NCBI RefSeq assembly: GCF_001638985.1
Contig: NW_017265157.1
Span: forward strand, 124,001 to 188,000
Origin: Phycomyces blakesleeanus NRRL 1555(-)
Lineage: Eukaryota > Mucoromycota > Mucoromycetes > Mucorales > Phycomycetaceae
Length of the DNA stretch: 64,000 bases
Direction: 5' to 3'
The notes beneath the pieces were generated by a model, which ran no database searches, had not been told where the DNA came from, and saw only the letters and a program-made list of their open reading frames with translations. The translations under genes were made by a program, and so were the position numbers. Each line of letters starts with the position of its first letter. The first letter of the stretch is position 1. This document shows positions 32,270 to 44,678 of this stretch, piece after piece.

Positions 32270-35200
32270 ATCCAGTAACAATTACATTATGGAATGCAAA
32301 TGGTCTTGCAAAACAGACCATACCTACGATCCTTTCATACGCTCCACTTACTTCCCTTCTTTTTATCACTGAAACATGGCTTTTGTCCCCCCATCGTTAT
32401 CCTACTTCTTGGCAGCAGTACCATACCTATGGTCAGTCTGTCCCCAATGCTAGCCGTGGCTGCATGGGTATTTCTCTTCTTGTAAATCCTTCTTTCCCTT
32501 ACCCCATTTCTATTGTTCCTTCTTCTTCTCCTTATGTTCTTTCTTGTATTGTATTTGATTGTCTTATTCATTGCATTTATCTTCCCCCTTCTCTTTCTGA
32601 TGATGATGCAATTTCTATTCTTTATGACCTCCCCCTCTCTTCTTCTTCTATTCCTTCTTCTAACACTATTTTTTGTGGTGATTTTAATTCACGTATGGGA
32701 TCCTTTCTTGGTGACCATGCTATCACTTCGCAAGGAACTTCTTTTCTTCAGTGGATCCAGGCAACTGGTCTCACTTGTTGGAATGAATTACTTGCATTTG
32801 GTATTCCTATCTTTCTTTCTGGTAGCTCTGGTACCTCACGTTCCAGTGTCATTGATTTATTTCTTTCTACGTCCCCCCTTCTCAATCCTTCTATGCAAAT
32901 TTGTTTTGATCTTTCTTTAGGCTCTGATCACAAAATGGTCAACCTCACTTTCACTCCCTATGTTTTACCTCCCCCTCCCCCTACTAACCATCCGCGCCTA
33001 CTTTGGAATCTTTCCAAGCTTGCTCAGCCTGACACTCTCAAGATCTACATTGATACAGCTTCTGGGTCATTGGACAATCTGACAGAGCAGTTCAGTGCTT
33101 TCCTTTCTTCTTCTCCTCCTCCTGTAGATTCTCTGTGCTCTGCTTTTGCTCAAGCTATCTATGATGCTCTGGACACTGCTGTTGGTCGTCGTACACCACG
33201 TATCATGCAAAAGTACTGGTTCTGGTCAGTGGATCTTCAAGAAGCAATGGATCTGAGAGAACGCAGCTACCAACACTGGCGTCATTCTAGTGGTTTGCAG
33301 AAGGCTATATGCTGGATGCGCCATCAGGATGCATGTCATGCTGTTAGGTTATCAGTCCAGCATCGTCGATGTGAAACATGGAAAGAATTCTGCAACAAAT
33401 TGGCAACACAAGACTTTGCAAAGACCACAGCAACAATGAAACGTATTAAAAGCCATCATCAAACCAGTCCTGTCTTTGTGGATCCGGGTGGACCTCAAGT
33501 AGCTGCTAACAAAATGGCTGATCATCTTCAACAGATTTTCTCAGGTCAATTTCTTCCTGTACGCCGCCCTCCAGACCAGACAGTGATGATTTCATCACCA
33601 ATTGCAATTGATGAATCGTGTCCTTTTACTCATCTTTCTGTAGAGAGTGCAATTCTCAAGCTTCCTACACGCAAGGCTCCTGATGTTGACCATCTTCATG
33701 CTGAAATGCTTCACCCAATTGTTAAGCAAGTCTCTCCTGTTCTTTGTCTTTTGTTCCAGCTTTGTTGGCAATGGGGTTCTGCACCTCTTGCATGGCGTAC
33801 TGCACAAATTGTCCCCATCTTTAAAAAGGGTGATACTCATGACCCTGCTAACTATCGTCCCATTAGCTTAACGTCTATCCTGAGAAAAGCCATGGAATAT
33901 TGTCTACAGTTTCCTCTTGAAGATGTGTCTCCAACAATTGATATTGCACAGGGTGGATTCCAACGTCAACATAGCTCCCTTGATCAAGTTCTTTGTCTCC
34001 ATGAGATGGTCCATCGTCACACAGCTCTATTCAAAGCACCACCAGTCTTGGCTTTTCTTGATATCAAGTCTGCATATGACACTGTTGATCGTTCTGTAGT
34101 ATAGACATTGTTACGTCCTCTTGCCTCTGATGCTATGTTAGCTTTGTTACAAAGTCTTTTTCACAATGTTCAAGTTGAGGTGTTGCTTTCTGGTGCAACA
34201 TCCAGATCATTCCAACCATTGACTGGCGTTATGCAAGGATCTGTGCTTTCTCCCCACCTTTATTCTGTGTACATAAATTCTCTACCAGTTGCTCTTCGTG
34301 CTGCAGGGGAACTTTGTCACACAGTATTTAATCAGACTGCTGCCACAAGACTCAATGATCAATTAGTCAATTCACTACTTTTTGCTGACGATGTTGCCAT
34401 CATTGCTATACCAGAAGCTATGCCTGTCATTCTGAATTCTGCTGAACAACATTCTCAAGAGCTAGGATATCGTTGGAGTCCCACCAAGTGCATGATCCTT
34501 CACCATTCTTGTTCTCTTTCTCCTTTGTCATTCTCTCTCTACAATGTGCCTATTCCTCATGCTCATTCGTTTCCTTACCTTGGTGTTCCCTTCTCAGCAA
34601 AGGGGACTATTGATCCATCTCTTCTCATCTCTCGTAATTGTGTCTCTGCTATCAACAGCATGCGTGCTCTCCAATCACTTGGTGTCAATCACACTGGGTT
34701 GTCACGTCTACTCTCAATTCGTTTGTATCACCAGTTTATTCGTCCACAATTTGAGTATGGCCTGGCAATATCCTGCTTCAACATCAAACAAGTTGCTGTG
34801 CTTGAAAAGGCCCAGAACACATGCTTACGCATGATTTTTGGAGGTCACTCCACATCTTCTACATCTGTTTTCCGTCACCTTGGGAATCTTTCTAGCATGA
34901 GGGAGAGGATCTTGACTCTTGGTTTCAAGTTTGTATATCGTGCTTTCTGGTTGCCTGATGAGGCTCTGTTTACTCTTCTTCGACCTGTTCTTACAAACCC
35001 AGCACACCAATGGTTTAAGCTTTTAGCTAATCCCATTTGGTTGTCTCTCTCCAATCGTCAGAATGCTGATTCTAAAGCTTGCAAGCATGCCATTCGTTCA
35101 TTTTTGAACCAGGGCCTCTTCTTGCAACGCTCTCAACAAATACTTCTCTCTGCTTGCCGTCCTTCTCCTGGTGTTGACCCTATTCTCTGGCTTCCCATGA

Positions 35201-35559
35201 CTAACTATGAACGTAGTAGATTCATACGCTGGCGTATGGGATGGCTTCCTGGACGTCCTCAACCTTGTTTCTGTGGATTGCATACCACCAGCCGTCATCA
35301 TATCATTGAGTGCACTGGAGCTGCAATTCGTCTCCATCTCTATTCTACAGTACAACCCAATCCAATTGATTATGTACTCAATATGCTGCCTATGAAGAAA
35401 CTTAAAAACAACAAGAACAATGCCTTCTGGATCTTTACTTGGCCAATTCTTTGTAGAATAATGTTGGACATAGAACAGATCTGTCTCCCTGGGGTTGATC
35501 TTGCTGATCATGCTGCAACAGACAGAGGACAACTCTTCTTAAACTGGCTACCCAAATGA
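32266..35559 (+). pseudogene. LINE ORF2 (APE endonuclease, RT, zinc finger)
   Basis: One frame broken by a single TAG at 34102-34104, in DTVDRSVV then TLLRPL where LINEs have Trp. Residues 1-230 are an APE-type endonuclease: TLWNANGL, TETWL, CGDFNS, SVIDLFLS, GSDHKMV. RT starts near residue 480: QIVPIFKKGDTHDPANYRP, GGFQRQHSSLDQ, LDIKSAYDTVD, GVMQGSVLSPHLY and the active site LLFADDVAII. A C-terminal CCHC-like finger (CFCGLHTTSRHHIIEC) lies about 55 residues from the end. Aside from the one stop all catalytic motifs are intact, so this is a near-complete, recently active copy. No RNase H domain was recognised. Confidence 0.92.
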
Positions 35560-35830
35560 GACTGGCCATCTCCTTTTATTTTTAGTTTAGATCTGTATTA
35601 GTCTTAGTTTCTATTTATTGCATGAATTTCATGCATGCTTCATATTTTATCCTTATCTCCCTTTTTTTGTATCCCCTAGCTTAGTTTCCCTTTCTAGTTT
35701 TTCCCATTTTCCCCCTTGGGTTTTTTTCCTATCTTTTATTTTTACTTGTACTCTTAAAGATGGGCAATAGCTCTACAGTGCGTGTGCCCACTAGTCTTTC
35801 AATAAAAAGCTTTTATCTATACCAAGAAAC

Positions 35831-38800
35831 TAATACTTTCTTTGATATTTGTGGTACTTTGTTGTGTGTATGATGTGTACAAGAAAAGCAAAGTAAGGGT
35901 AATAATAGAAATTGAAATCTGTCATGAGATAGGGTTTTTTATATAGGAAAACAGTTTTATAAAAATATAAAATAAATAAAAGAAATAATTTCTACAAGGG
36001 AAAAATAGAAGAAATTTCAGAAGAAAAAGAATATTTTAAACTAGCAAAAGGAAACAAATAACACTTATATAAAATAGATTAAGTTAAGGGAAATATTTAG
36101 AAAATAAAAAATTGAAAATTAACTAAGGCAATTTCTAAGGTAATTTTAAGTTGAAAATAAAGGGAAAAATTCAACAAAGCAAAAATCATAAAATTTGATG
36201 GGAAGAAAAATAATAGAAAATAGTCAATCTTCTATAAAAATTTGACAAAGAAAAACAGTAAACAGAAGAAAAATTTACAAGAGAGATCAGAGAAAATAGG
36301 TGGCATCTTTAAAGAAAACTTTTGTATCAGAAAAATTTAACAATTGTAATAAAAAATAGATAAAATAATTGTAATCAAGATTTGTCATGAAAACAAAATA
36401 AATGAAGTTATAATATATAACTACAGAGAATGAAAAAGATTGGGAAGACGTATGTTATAAAGAAATAGAAAAGCTACAGTTAACAATTTTGGTAAAGTAG
36501 TACTGAGAAGAAAACATCATATTTAGTGCATAAGAAAGATAAAAAAATTAAAAGGAGAGAGAAAATAATTTCAGAAAAGAATAAAGGGAAAGGAAATTGG
36601 TTTTCAGAAAAGAGGAAGAAGAATAAAAATAAAAATAACAAGAAGTCAAATATTTAGAATGAGAAATAAAAATAATATAAATAAAATTAAAATATAAAAT
36701 GTAAAATTAGAATTGGGGGTTTGAGACTTTGGGACTAATTAAAAGATTGAAATCAATTGAAAAAGAGGCTGATACCACAGCCAATAAAAGTCATAATGCA
36801 CTGTGTCTTTACTGATGCGTGATGTGTTAGGTTTGTTATAGATTGTAACAGATTACTTGGCAAATAAATACAATAATAATAGAATAGAATAGAAGACATA
36901 TACAGTAAAAGACGACAAACAGTGATAGTTGACAGATAAGAAAAGAGAGAACAACCAATAGAATCATTGTTAAAGGTGAGAGACAGAGAAAGATGTATGA
37001 AAAGAGAATGACCAAACAGAAAAAGTAATAACTGACAAGGAGACCAAAACCAACAAACAGCCTTTCTAAAACCAAGGAACCGATACATTATGTTACAGGA
37101 TGGTATAAATCACAAAGAGAAAAAAACAAGAAAAAGATAATGAATTGGATAATAGAAGTTTGGAAAAATAAAGATAGTAAAAATAGAATGATGAATAATC
37201 AATATGGCAGAGATAAAATATATGAATAAAGATATGGTAGAAATATAATAATAAAAGTACTGATGTTGCACGGAGATGTTGGCAAGATGAATTGTGTGCA
37301 TTGTAGAAAAGGAATATTATTAGTATGGGAGACCATGATTTCGAATGAGTACAATGTGGATGAATATATTAACAAGGGAAAAGGAAAAAGTATTGTGTGT
37401 AGAAGGAACAGAGAATGGAAATGAGATTTTTCCTGTGTACAGAAAAATTCTCCTCTTACCACCAAGGGCACAGCACCACATCAACAAATCATTGACGTCA
37501 GTCTCTCATAACTGGGACAACATGTCGCAACAAACTGCTGGACAAACCCACTGAGCAGACTGACCTTCCAGTATCAGACACCACGACATGGCTAAAAGCT
37601 GGACCTGCCCACAACACATGTGACATTATGATGTGTAATGTGTTTGTTTGTTGTGAATTGCAACAATATCACTTGGCAAATAAATGTAATGTGAATTATG
37701 AAATACAAGAAGAAGAATACAGAAAGAATTGGAAAGAATAGGTAATTTGACAGATAAGAATTGGTGACAGACAGATAAAAAAAAATAGAAAGAAGATAAA
37801 AATGGGAATTGTGACAACAACAAAATTTGAGAAAGATAGAAAAGATAAAACAGAGAAACAAAATATACCAATATCAATAGAAAACACTCCAAAGAACAAG
37901 AACACTATATATGAATGAAGAATAATGATAATAATGGACAAAATAAAATAAGATTCAGGATAGAATGATGATTTTATTGATTGAACAGGTTGTTTCTTTT
38001 ATAAACAGAAATGTTTAGTTAAAATAATTTTTTGAGGGAAAGAAAAGAAAGTCAAGTAAAAAAATTTCACTACATATAACTGGTGTTGATAGTAGAGATG
38101 GAATAGATAAATATAATAAAAATATAAAGACAATGAATAAAAGTATAGTAAAAATATAATAATTTAATAAAGATAAAGTAAAAATATAATGAGATAGAAT
38201 AGAAGTAATAAAATAATAACAATATAGTGAAGTAAAGTAAAAAATATAGTAATAGTATAATAATGAAGTCTAATAAAAATATAATAAAAATATTATAAAT
38301 AAATATCGGTGATAAAGAAGTATATAGAATTAGGAGAAAGAAGTGTAACTTTTAGTGGGTGATAGGCATTTTGGAGGTGACGATGTAGATGGGTATTCTA
38401 ATTATTTAAGAGGTGGAATATAATTGGGGGTTTGCATATAAGGCGTATCAGAAACAAGATTTCCCAAGAAACCTGGGGGGACCACTCCTGTTCCTTGAGA
38501 CACATCACTTGGTCGACTCACTGTCAACGTCAACACCCACAAGTCCAGCATCACCTGTCACAGCTTATCACCAGACCAAACCACCAAAGAGACCCACCAT
38601 ATGGTGCCTTTTACCAGACACAGGCCAAAACTGGACTTGTTTTTAACACACGTGACAATTACCGTCGCATGTGATATGTAGTTGTGTGTAGAAGATGTAC
38701 AAGAAAAGATAATTGTATATAAGAAAAGGAATTGAAAAGAGGAATTGAGGGTTTGGGTTCGATATCGGATAAATTGAGGTGATAAAATAGTCTCTTTGTT

Positions 38801-39482
38801 ATCAAATAGACTAGTTAAAGAAATTAAAAGGGAAACTAACACTAAGGTAAGAGTGTAAATAATTTAAATGATTAGAGAAATAGTTAAACTAAAAGAAGTG
38901 AAGTAAATAATACTAATTCTAAAGAGTTAACTATGAGAAAGAAATATTTAATAGAGTAAAAGATTTAGCTAAAGAGAAATTTACTATGGTAAATTTACTA
39001 AGAGATAAGTAAAAGGGAAAACCGGGACAAAATAATAAAATGAAAGAAATTTCACAAAAGAGAGCAGAGATAATAGACAGCATCTTGAAGAAAACTTGTA
39101 TCAGAAAAATTCGACAGTTGTTTATTGATTGATTTTAGAGAGATATTTATACTAATTTATGGATAAAATATATGGCAAACATAGGCTAGATAAAACTCAA
39201 TGAGATAATCATAAATAAAAATATAAAGAAAAATAACTATATAAATATTTTGTCATGAAAGAAGAAAATAGATAAAGTTATAATATATAACTACAAGAAA
39301 AGAAAAATATCAGAAAGAAGTATGTTATAAATAAAGGAAAAAACTATTCAGTTAACAATTTTGATAAAGTAGTGTTTCAGAGGAAGCATCACATTTAGTG
39401 TGCAGGAATAAAATAAAAAGAAAAGGGAGAAAACAATTTCATGAAAAATAAAGGGGAAAAGATTTTAATTTTCAGAAAATTG
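35831..39482. repeat. Purine-rich, irregularly repeated AT-rich block
   Basis: About 3.65 kb with a strong A plus G bias on the plus strand and no credible gene. It contains long direct repeats: 35857-36620 resembles 38672-39482 (shared GTTATAATATATAACTACA, TTAACAATTTTG.TAAAGTAGT and flanking text). ACTTGGCAAATAAAT occurs at about 36854 and 37672. CACAYGTGACA-type motifs precede units near 37615 and 38650. Spacing of 0.8-1.0 kb suggests a decayed array. Plavaka-B is inserted at its right side, and similar purine-rich sequence resumes at 52665. Confidence 0.6.
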
Positions 39483-39725
39483 CACTGCAAAAATGATCCT
39501 CTTTCACACAGGGAAATTAAACTAATTATGTGTGAAAGAATAGGGTAAAATTCCATCTCAGTCAGTTTTTGTGAATAAAGTATTCAAAAAGAAGTTTATA
39601 CAATATAATTGGATAGAGAAGCTTGTGTATCATTTGAAAATACACGAAACCTAAATAAATCATAGAATAAACTACTTTACATTCCTTTTCTTTACTGTTA
39701 AACACATATATATATATTTTTAAAA

Positions 39726-42700
39726 ATGGCTCCCAACTGCAACGCAGACAACAAATACAAATGCTACTGCTCAGTATGCAGAGTTCGATATGGAGGATAT
39801 AACACTGTATCTGCCCAGACATTAAAGCGTCATGAAAAAGCCGAGAAAATTGTAGAGCTTATGCAGAATAATATCCGTATGCAATATAATTATATTTTTT
39901 ATTTATTTCAGTATAGCAAAAATTAATAGAATAAATTTATTTAACTATAGAGAACGAGATAATCGAAGAGACATTTGAGGTCGAGAGCAATGAAGATACT
40001 ATGGATTATATCTTTGATAAAGAAAACTACTTTTTTTTGTTTTCTTGCTATTTTGGCCTAATATTAATATTTTGGCAAAATCGAATGACAATGAAGAAGT
40101 AGAAACACCTACTTTGACCAGGGACCTACCTCTTTCTGAGTCTAATGCTGTTTTTGGTATTGAAGGCAATGAATACACTGGAAGAAACGATTTTGACAAT
40201 GAAGAATACGAAACTGATGGTGAAATGAGTGACGATGAAGGTGCGTACAGTGTTGTAAAGAATATGGGTATCTTAGAAGTTAAAAAAAATACCAATTAAT
40301 TCCCCTTTTTTTTATTATAGATTTTTCTTTTGAATGTGTTTCCAAATTAGGTTTTTTCCACCATTTCATTGTGGTTGCAATTATCTTATTTGTCTCATTG
40401 TATGTCGTTGATGAAGGCGCAGTGATATTGATTTTGATTGTCAACAAGGTGTTAGAATTGTTTAATGATTCATTCCGTCTTCCATTGAGTGTTTCTGGAC
40501 TAAAGCAACTGGCTGGATTTGGTGATTTAACAAAAAGAATCACGAAGTATACTGCATGTGGTAAATGTCATACGATTTATGATAATGATAAATCCGTTCC
40601 ATTATGTTGTATATCACCTAAGTTTGGTGGTAGCTCTCTGTGTTCCACAACGTTGTTCAAAGCTAGATCCGAGTCAAGGATTCCAAAAAAGGCATATATT
40701 TACTATTCAGTCATATCATCTTTGAAAATATTTTTCTGTCGCCCTAATTTTGAAAACAACATCGATTCTTGGAACTGTGGCCCCAAGGTGGATGGGATGA
40801 TGTTTGATGTATACAATGGAAAAATGTGGAAAAGTATGTTGGATGTTCGTGGAATCTCTTTCATATATGGTGAGCGCTCTATCATGTTCACACTGAATAT
40901 CAACTGGTTTCAGCCATTTGACGGGGTGACACACTCATGTGGAGCCATATACCTTGCTGTCAACAACCTTCCGTGCAACATTCGGTTTAAAAAAGAAAAC
41001 GTCATCCTTGTCGGATTGATGCCAGGGTCCAAGGAAGCAAGCACATCTGACATTAACAACTATTTAAAGCCTTTGGTTGATGAGTTGACAGAGCTGTATA
41101 CAGGTATTAAGATCAAAACTCATCAATGTCCAAATGGTACTACTATCCAAGCAGCCCTTCTCATGGTTGCCTGTGATATACCTGCTGCAAGGAAAGTATG
41201 TGAATTCACATCTCATACTAGTACAAATGCATGCCACAAGTGTAAGCGTCAATTTTTGAGGTTGGCTGAAACGAGTTCTGTTGATTATTCTGGATTCGAT
41301 TTCTCAAAGTGGCTTCTTCGCACTAAGAATGAGAATTGTAAGGATGCAGAGGTCTGGAGAAATGCAACCACACATGCTGAGAGTCATTGTCTCGAAGTTG
41401 CAAATGGTGTTTGCTGGTCCGAACTGTATCATTTCCAGTACTTTGATGTTGTCTGCTGCACAATCGTCAATCCAATGCACAATCTTTTCTTAGGCACTGC
41501 CAAGAGAATGATGGAGAGATGGGTTGCAGATGGAATAATTGACAATAAAAAACTCGTTGCCATGCAAAAGGCAGTTGAGAAGATAGTGTTGCCGCCTGAT
41601 TACATATCACTTGGAACAAAGATCGCAAAGGGGTTTCCCTATATGAAAGCTGATAAGTGGAAGTCTTGGTGTCTTGTATACTCTCTTGTTGTGCTTAAAG
41701 ATGTTTTGCCATTAAACAAGTTTAGGAATTGAATGCTTTTTGGTAAGGCATGTCGAATTCTGGTCATGCCAAGCATATGTGAAAGTGATATCGCAACAGC
41801 CCATAAGTATCTAGAGGATTTCTGCAAAAAGTGTGAGACATTATACAGCCTAGATCTTCTCTCGCCAAACATTCACCTACACCTACACCTCCAAGATACA
41901 ACTCGCGACTTTGGACCTGTTTATGGTTATTGGTTGTTCAGTTTTGAATGATACAACAGTATCCTAAAAAATATAAAAACCAACAGGAAAACTGGATTCG
42001 AGTTGACATATGTAAGACAGTTTGTAGAAGACGTTCATAAGCAAGATATCATCAGCCGTATAATGTAATCCACTAATACACACGCATACATAGATATCCT
42101 TCAAAAATTTACAAAACACCAAAAAAAATCATCTTCATCAATTACCTCATACTCTCAATTCTTATTCTCACTCGTTGACTTCATCACTGCCACGCTGGAC
42201 GTATCAATATTGATAAAAGGCAACAAACCACTCTCACCAACTACATTCCTGTTAACAAAGAAACCAATGTCACCAATGTCAACAACAGAGTACAATTTCC
42301 TCGTCGAGTACTACCAGGTTGCGTACAATGACAGGAGGATCTCTAGTTGCAAGATTGGCATGACAAGTTCAGCATTTGTAAACGACCAGATTGAAGTCAT
42401 AAAGTCCATTGACATTTTAGGGCAAGTCTATAAGAGATGTAATGGCAATGGACGTGGTTCCTACATCCAGGCTTTGTTTGAAGAAAATCGCACAAATGCT
42501 CACTATGGTTACGTTGGTGAAATTCAGTATATTTTTGTTCATTTATTCACACCCACAAACTCTCCCACAACACTCTACAACCACAATCACCAGCATATCT
42601 TTGCTTTTGTCAAATGGTACAAAACAACATCTGACATCCGTAGGCAACCTGAAGGCATTGAAATATACCAAAATGACTTCTACTCTTGGACTTTCAATCT

Positions 42701-42811
42701 ATTCTCCCAGTCCATTATATCCTTCTGCCAGTCGCAATTGTTGACTACAAGACAACAAGATATGTCAATAAGAAGATGGCAATTCCTTTGCCGCAAAAAA
42801 TATATGCTTAA
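39726..42811 (+). pseudogene. Plavaka-B transposase
   Basis: Exon 1 (39726 to about 39875) encodes KCYCSVCRVRYGG and TLKRHEK. Acidic middle exons follow, including 40045 to about 40238, and the main exon begins after an intron ending about 40320. Core blocks match A: FTLNINWFQPF, LVGLMPGSKEA, LLMVACDIPAARK, ACHKCKRQF, NPMHNLFLGTAKRM, DFGPVYGYWLF. Lesions: TGA 41730-41732 (Trp in the copies that lack it), TGA 41949-41951 (Arg expected), TAA 42066-42068, and a frameshift before the C-terminal end, whose true reading PLPQKIYA ends TAA 42809-42811. Clearly dead. Confidence 0.87.
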
Positions 42812-43043
42812 TTCCTTTTATTTTTATTTATTATTTATTTCTATATTTTATTATTTTATTTATTTATTCTTTATCTTATTCTATTTTACTTTGTTTATTA
42901 ATATATTTCTCTATTTTTTTATATCTATTTAATATCATTTTTGCTTTTAGTCTGGTTATATATCAATCAAGTGCAAAAACCACGTGTGTTTATGAAGCAA
43001 AAAAAAATTATTGTTTAATTGCCCATGGGGGGGATTGACGAAA

Positions 43044-44217
43044 TTAGGTGACAAGGGACAACAACATTCTTTTCCCTGATTGAAGTCTAGGCATTTTTGC
43101 CCTTGACTTCAACATTGACTTGTCTGAACAAGTTTGTACTGCTACAAAGTCAACAATCTCCAAGAAATTGTTCAGCTATATTTATTTCATTAGATCTTTA
43201 TTTTATCATCAGTGCATAACCAAAAATAGTTTATCTCATCGCTTCTCCAGCTGGGACGCTTAACCCGAAGCACACATACAGTTGCAACGTTCATGTCTTC
43301 CATGTCAGACTCACCATCTAACATCACATCTTTCTGCAAGAGATGGAGGAACAACATCTCAGAAAGAAGTCCAACTTCAAGGCCCATCTCATTGTCAATC
43401 AACCTCCAGTTCGTCAGGTATGTATGCGTACAATGGGCAAGAATCTAAAAAAATGTAAGGTAAATATAATATATTTTTAATAAAACACTTTTTTTTATAA
43501 TAACCTCTCTAATGCGATTGTTAACGCATGCATTGCGCCGTCTTGTTGCATTTTGTTGCATTGTGGAGTGAGAAGAGCAATAGCATTGCTTGTAGTTATT
43601 TCAGATTTTTGATACCACCATTCTGGACCAGAAATTTCCCGCACACGGTTGTGCAAGAACGTAATGATGGAGATAATCAACAAGCGCAGCATTTTTGGGA
43701 TGGTCGATGTGCTCATTGACGTTCCATCTTCTTCTTGCCTCATTCTCAGCAATGACAGTAGAGTCTCTGGACTTCAGGTTCCTTTTCCAGACCTTTCCAT
43801 TAATCAATGTCTAAATACTATTTGTTAGATCATTATTCACTGTATTGAATCAAATATATTTATCAAGATCACAGAGCCTATTTCCTGCTCAGACATGGCT
43901 GGCACAGGGAGAGGAGACGAAGGGGCAAGGGCTAGCAAGCTTGCTGGCATACTCTCCTGCCGAGCAGCAGCACCAATGTTTCTTCTCTGGCTATCCATCA
44001 GCTGGCCTACCTTGCAGTCCATTGATGCAAGCTGCATCATAATGTTCTTTAGGTCTATGGACATCTGATCCAGGCACTCATCACTGCTGGAAACAGATAC
44101 TAGTTGAGAAGCAATTGCACGTTGTTCAATACTGCCAGCTATAACCTGGGAAAGAGAGGTACTCACTCCACTGGAGATAGATCTACGTCTAGTGTTTCTT
44201 GGTGTGCATGGGGCCAT
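43044..44217 (-). pseudogene. Plavaka-B gene 2 homologue
   Basis: Minus strand. The first exon from ATG 44217 encodes a Ser-rich N-terminus (RNTRRRSISSGVS) and a helix-like region with QLASMDCKVGQLMDSQ, parallel to the helix in copy A. A middle exon contains NARRRWNV-like sequence, a stop after VVSKI and a frame change. Exon 3 has the conserved VKRPSWRSDE. Here the donor after GATGAG reads AT rather than GT. The last exon, from about 43170, encodes NNFLEIVDFVAV and ends LLSLVT at 43046-43044. Its conserved blocks and order show it is the gene 2 of B; it is not functional as it stands. Confidence 0.65.
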
Positions 44218-44678
44218 TTTCGATATGAAATATTTTAAAGTCATAATAAATATATTTTCTACATTATTACTATTGTTATTTTCCGGTGGGTTAAATATAC
44301 TTATACATACAAAGTAAGATAAAAGTGTTGCAAAAGTAAGAAAGGGATTGCTATAAAATATTAAGTGAGAAATGTCTTTTCTTTTATCATGGACAGACTT
44401 CTTGCAACTATGAAAATAATCACTGGAAAAAAGGGGGGAAATTCCAATGTGCACAGTTACCTGATAACAATGGAAAATGTGGAGCCAATTTTCATCTCAG
44501 CAGGGTTTTCTTATGTTCATATTGAAAACGCAGCTTTGTTGTATTCTATTGGTTTGGATATAACTAGCACAAAGATTAATTTTTATTATTATTATAAAGG
44601 CCATAGTAAATAAAGTATATGTAGTACTTGTTTCCTTTTTCTCTTAACATTCAAAAACAAAACAAAACAAAAGACACC

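Larger units (their letters stand above)
30602..35820 (+). mobile_element. LINE (APE-type non-LTR retrotransposon) inserted at tRNA-Val
   Basis: Two-ORF LINE flanked by a perfect 10-bp duplication ACCAAGAAAC at 30592-30601 and 35821-35830 (14 of 15 if one mismatch is allowed). The left copy is the first part of the tRNA-Val gene. The 3' region has a hairpin around GGGCA...GTGCCC (35762-35789) and AATAAAA near 35801; there is no long poly(A). Length 5219 bp, apparently full length. Its clade (for example relation to Mucor Grem-LINE1) was not determined. Confidence 0.88.

Noticed and set aside
36753..37941. Several hydrophobic minus-strand open frames (about 80-110 aa)
   Set aside because: They are produced by the complement of purine-rich low-complexity sequence; no start context, motif or conservation.
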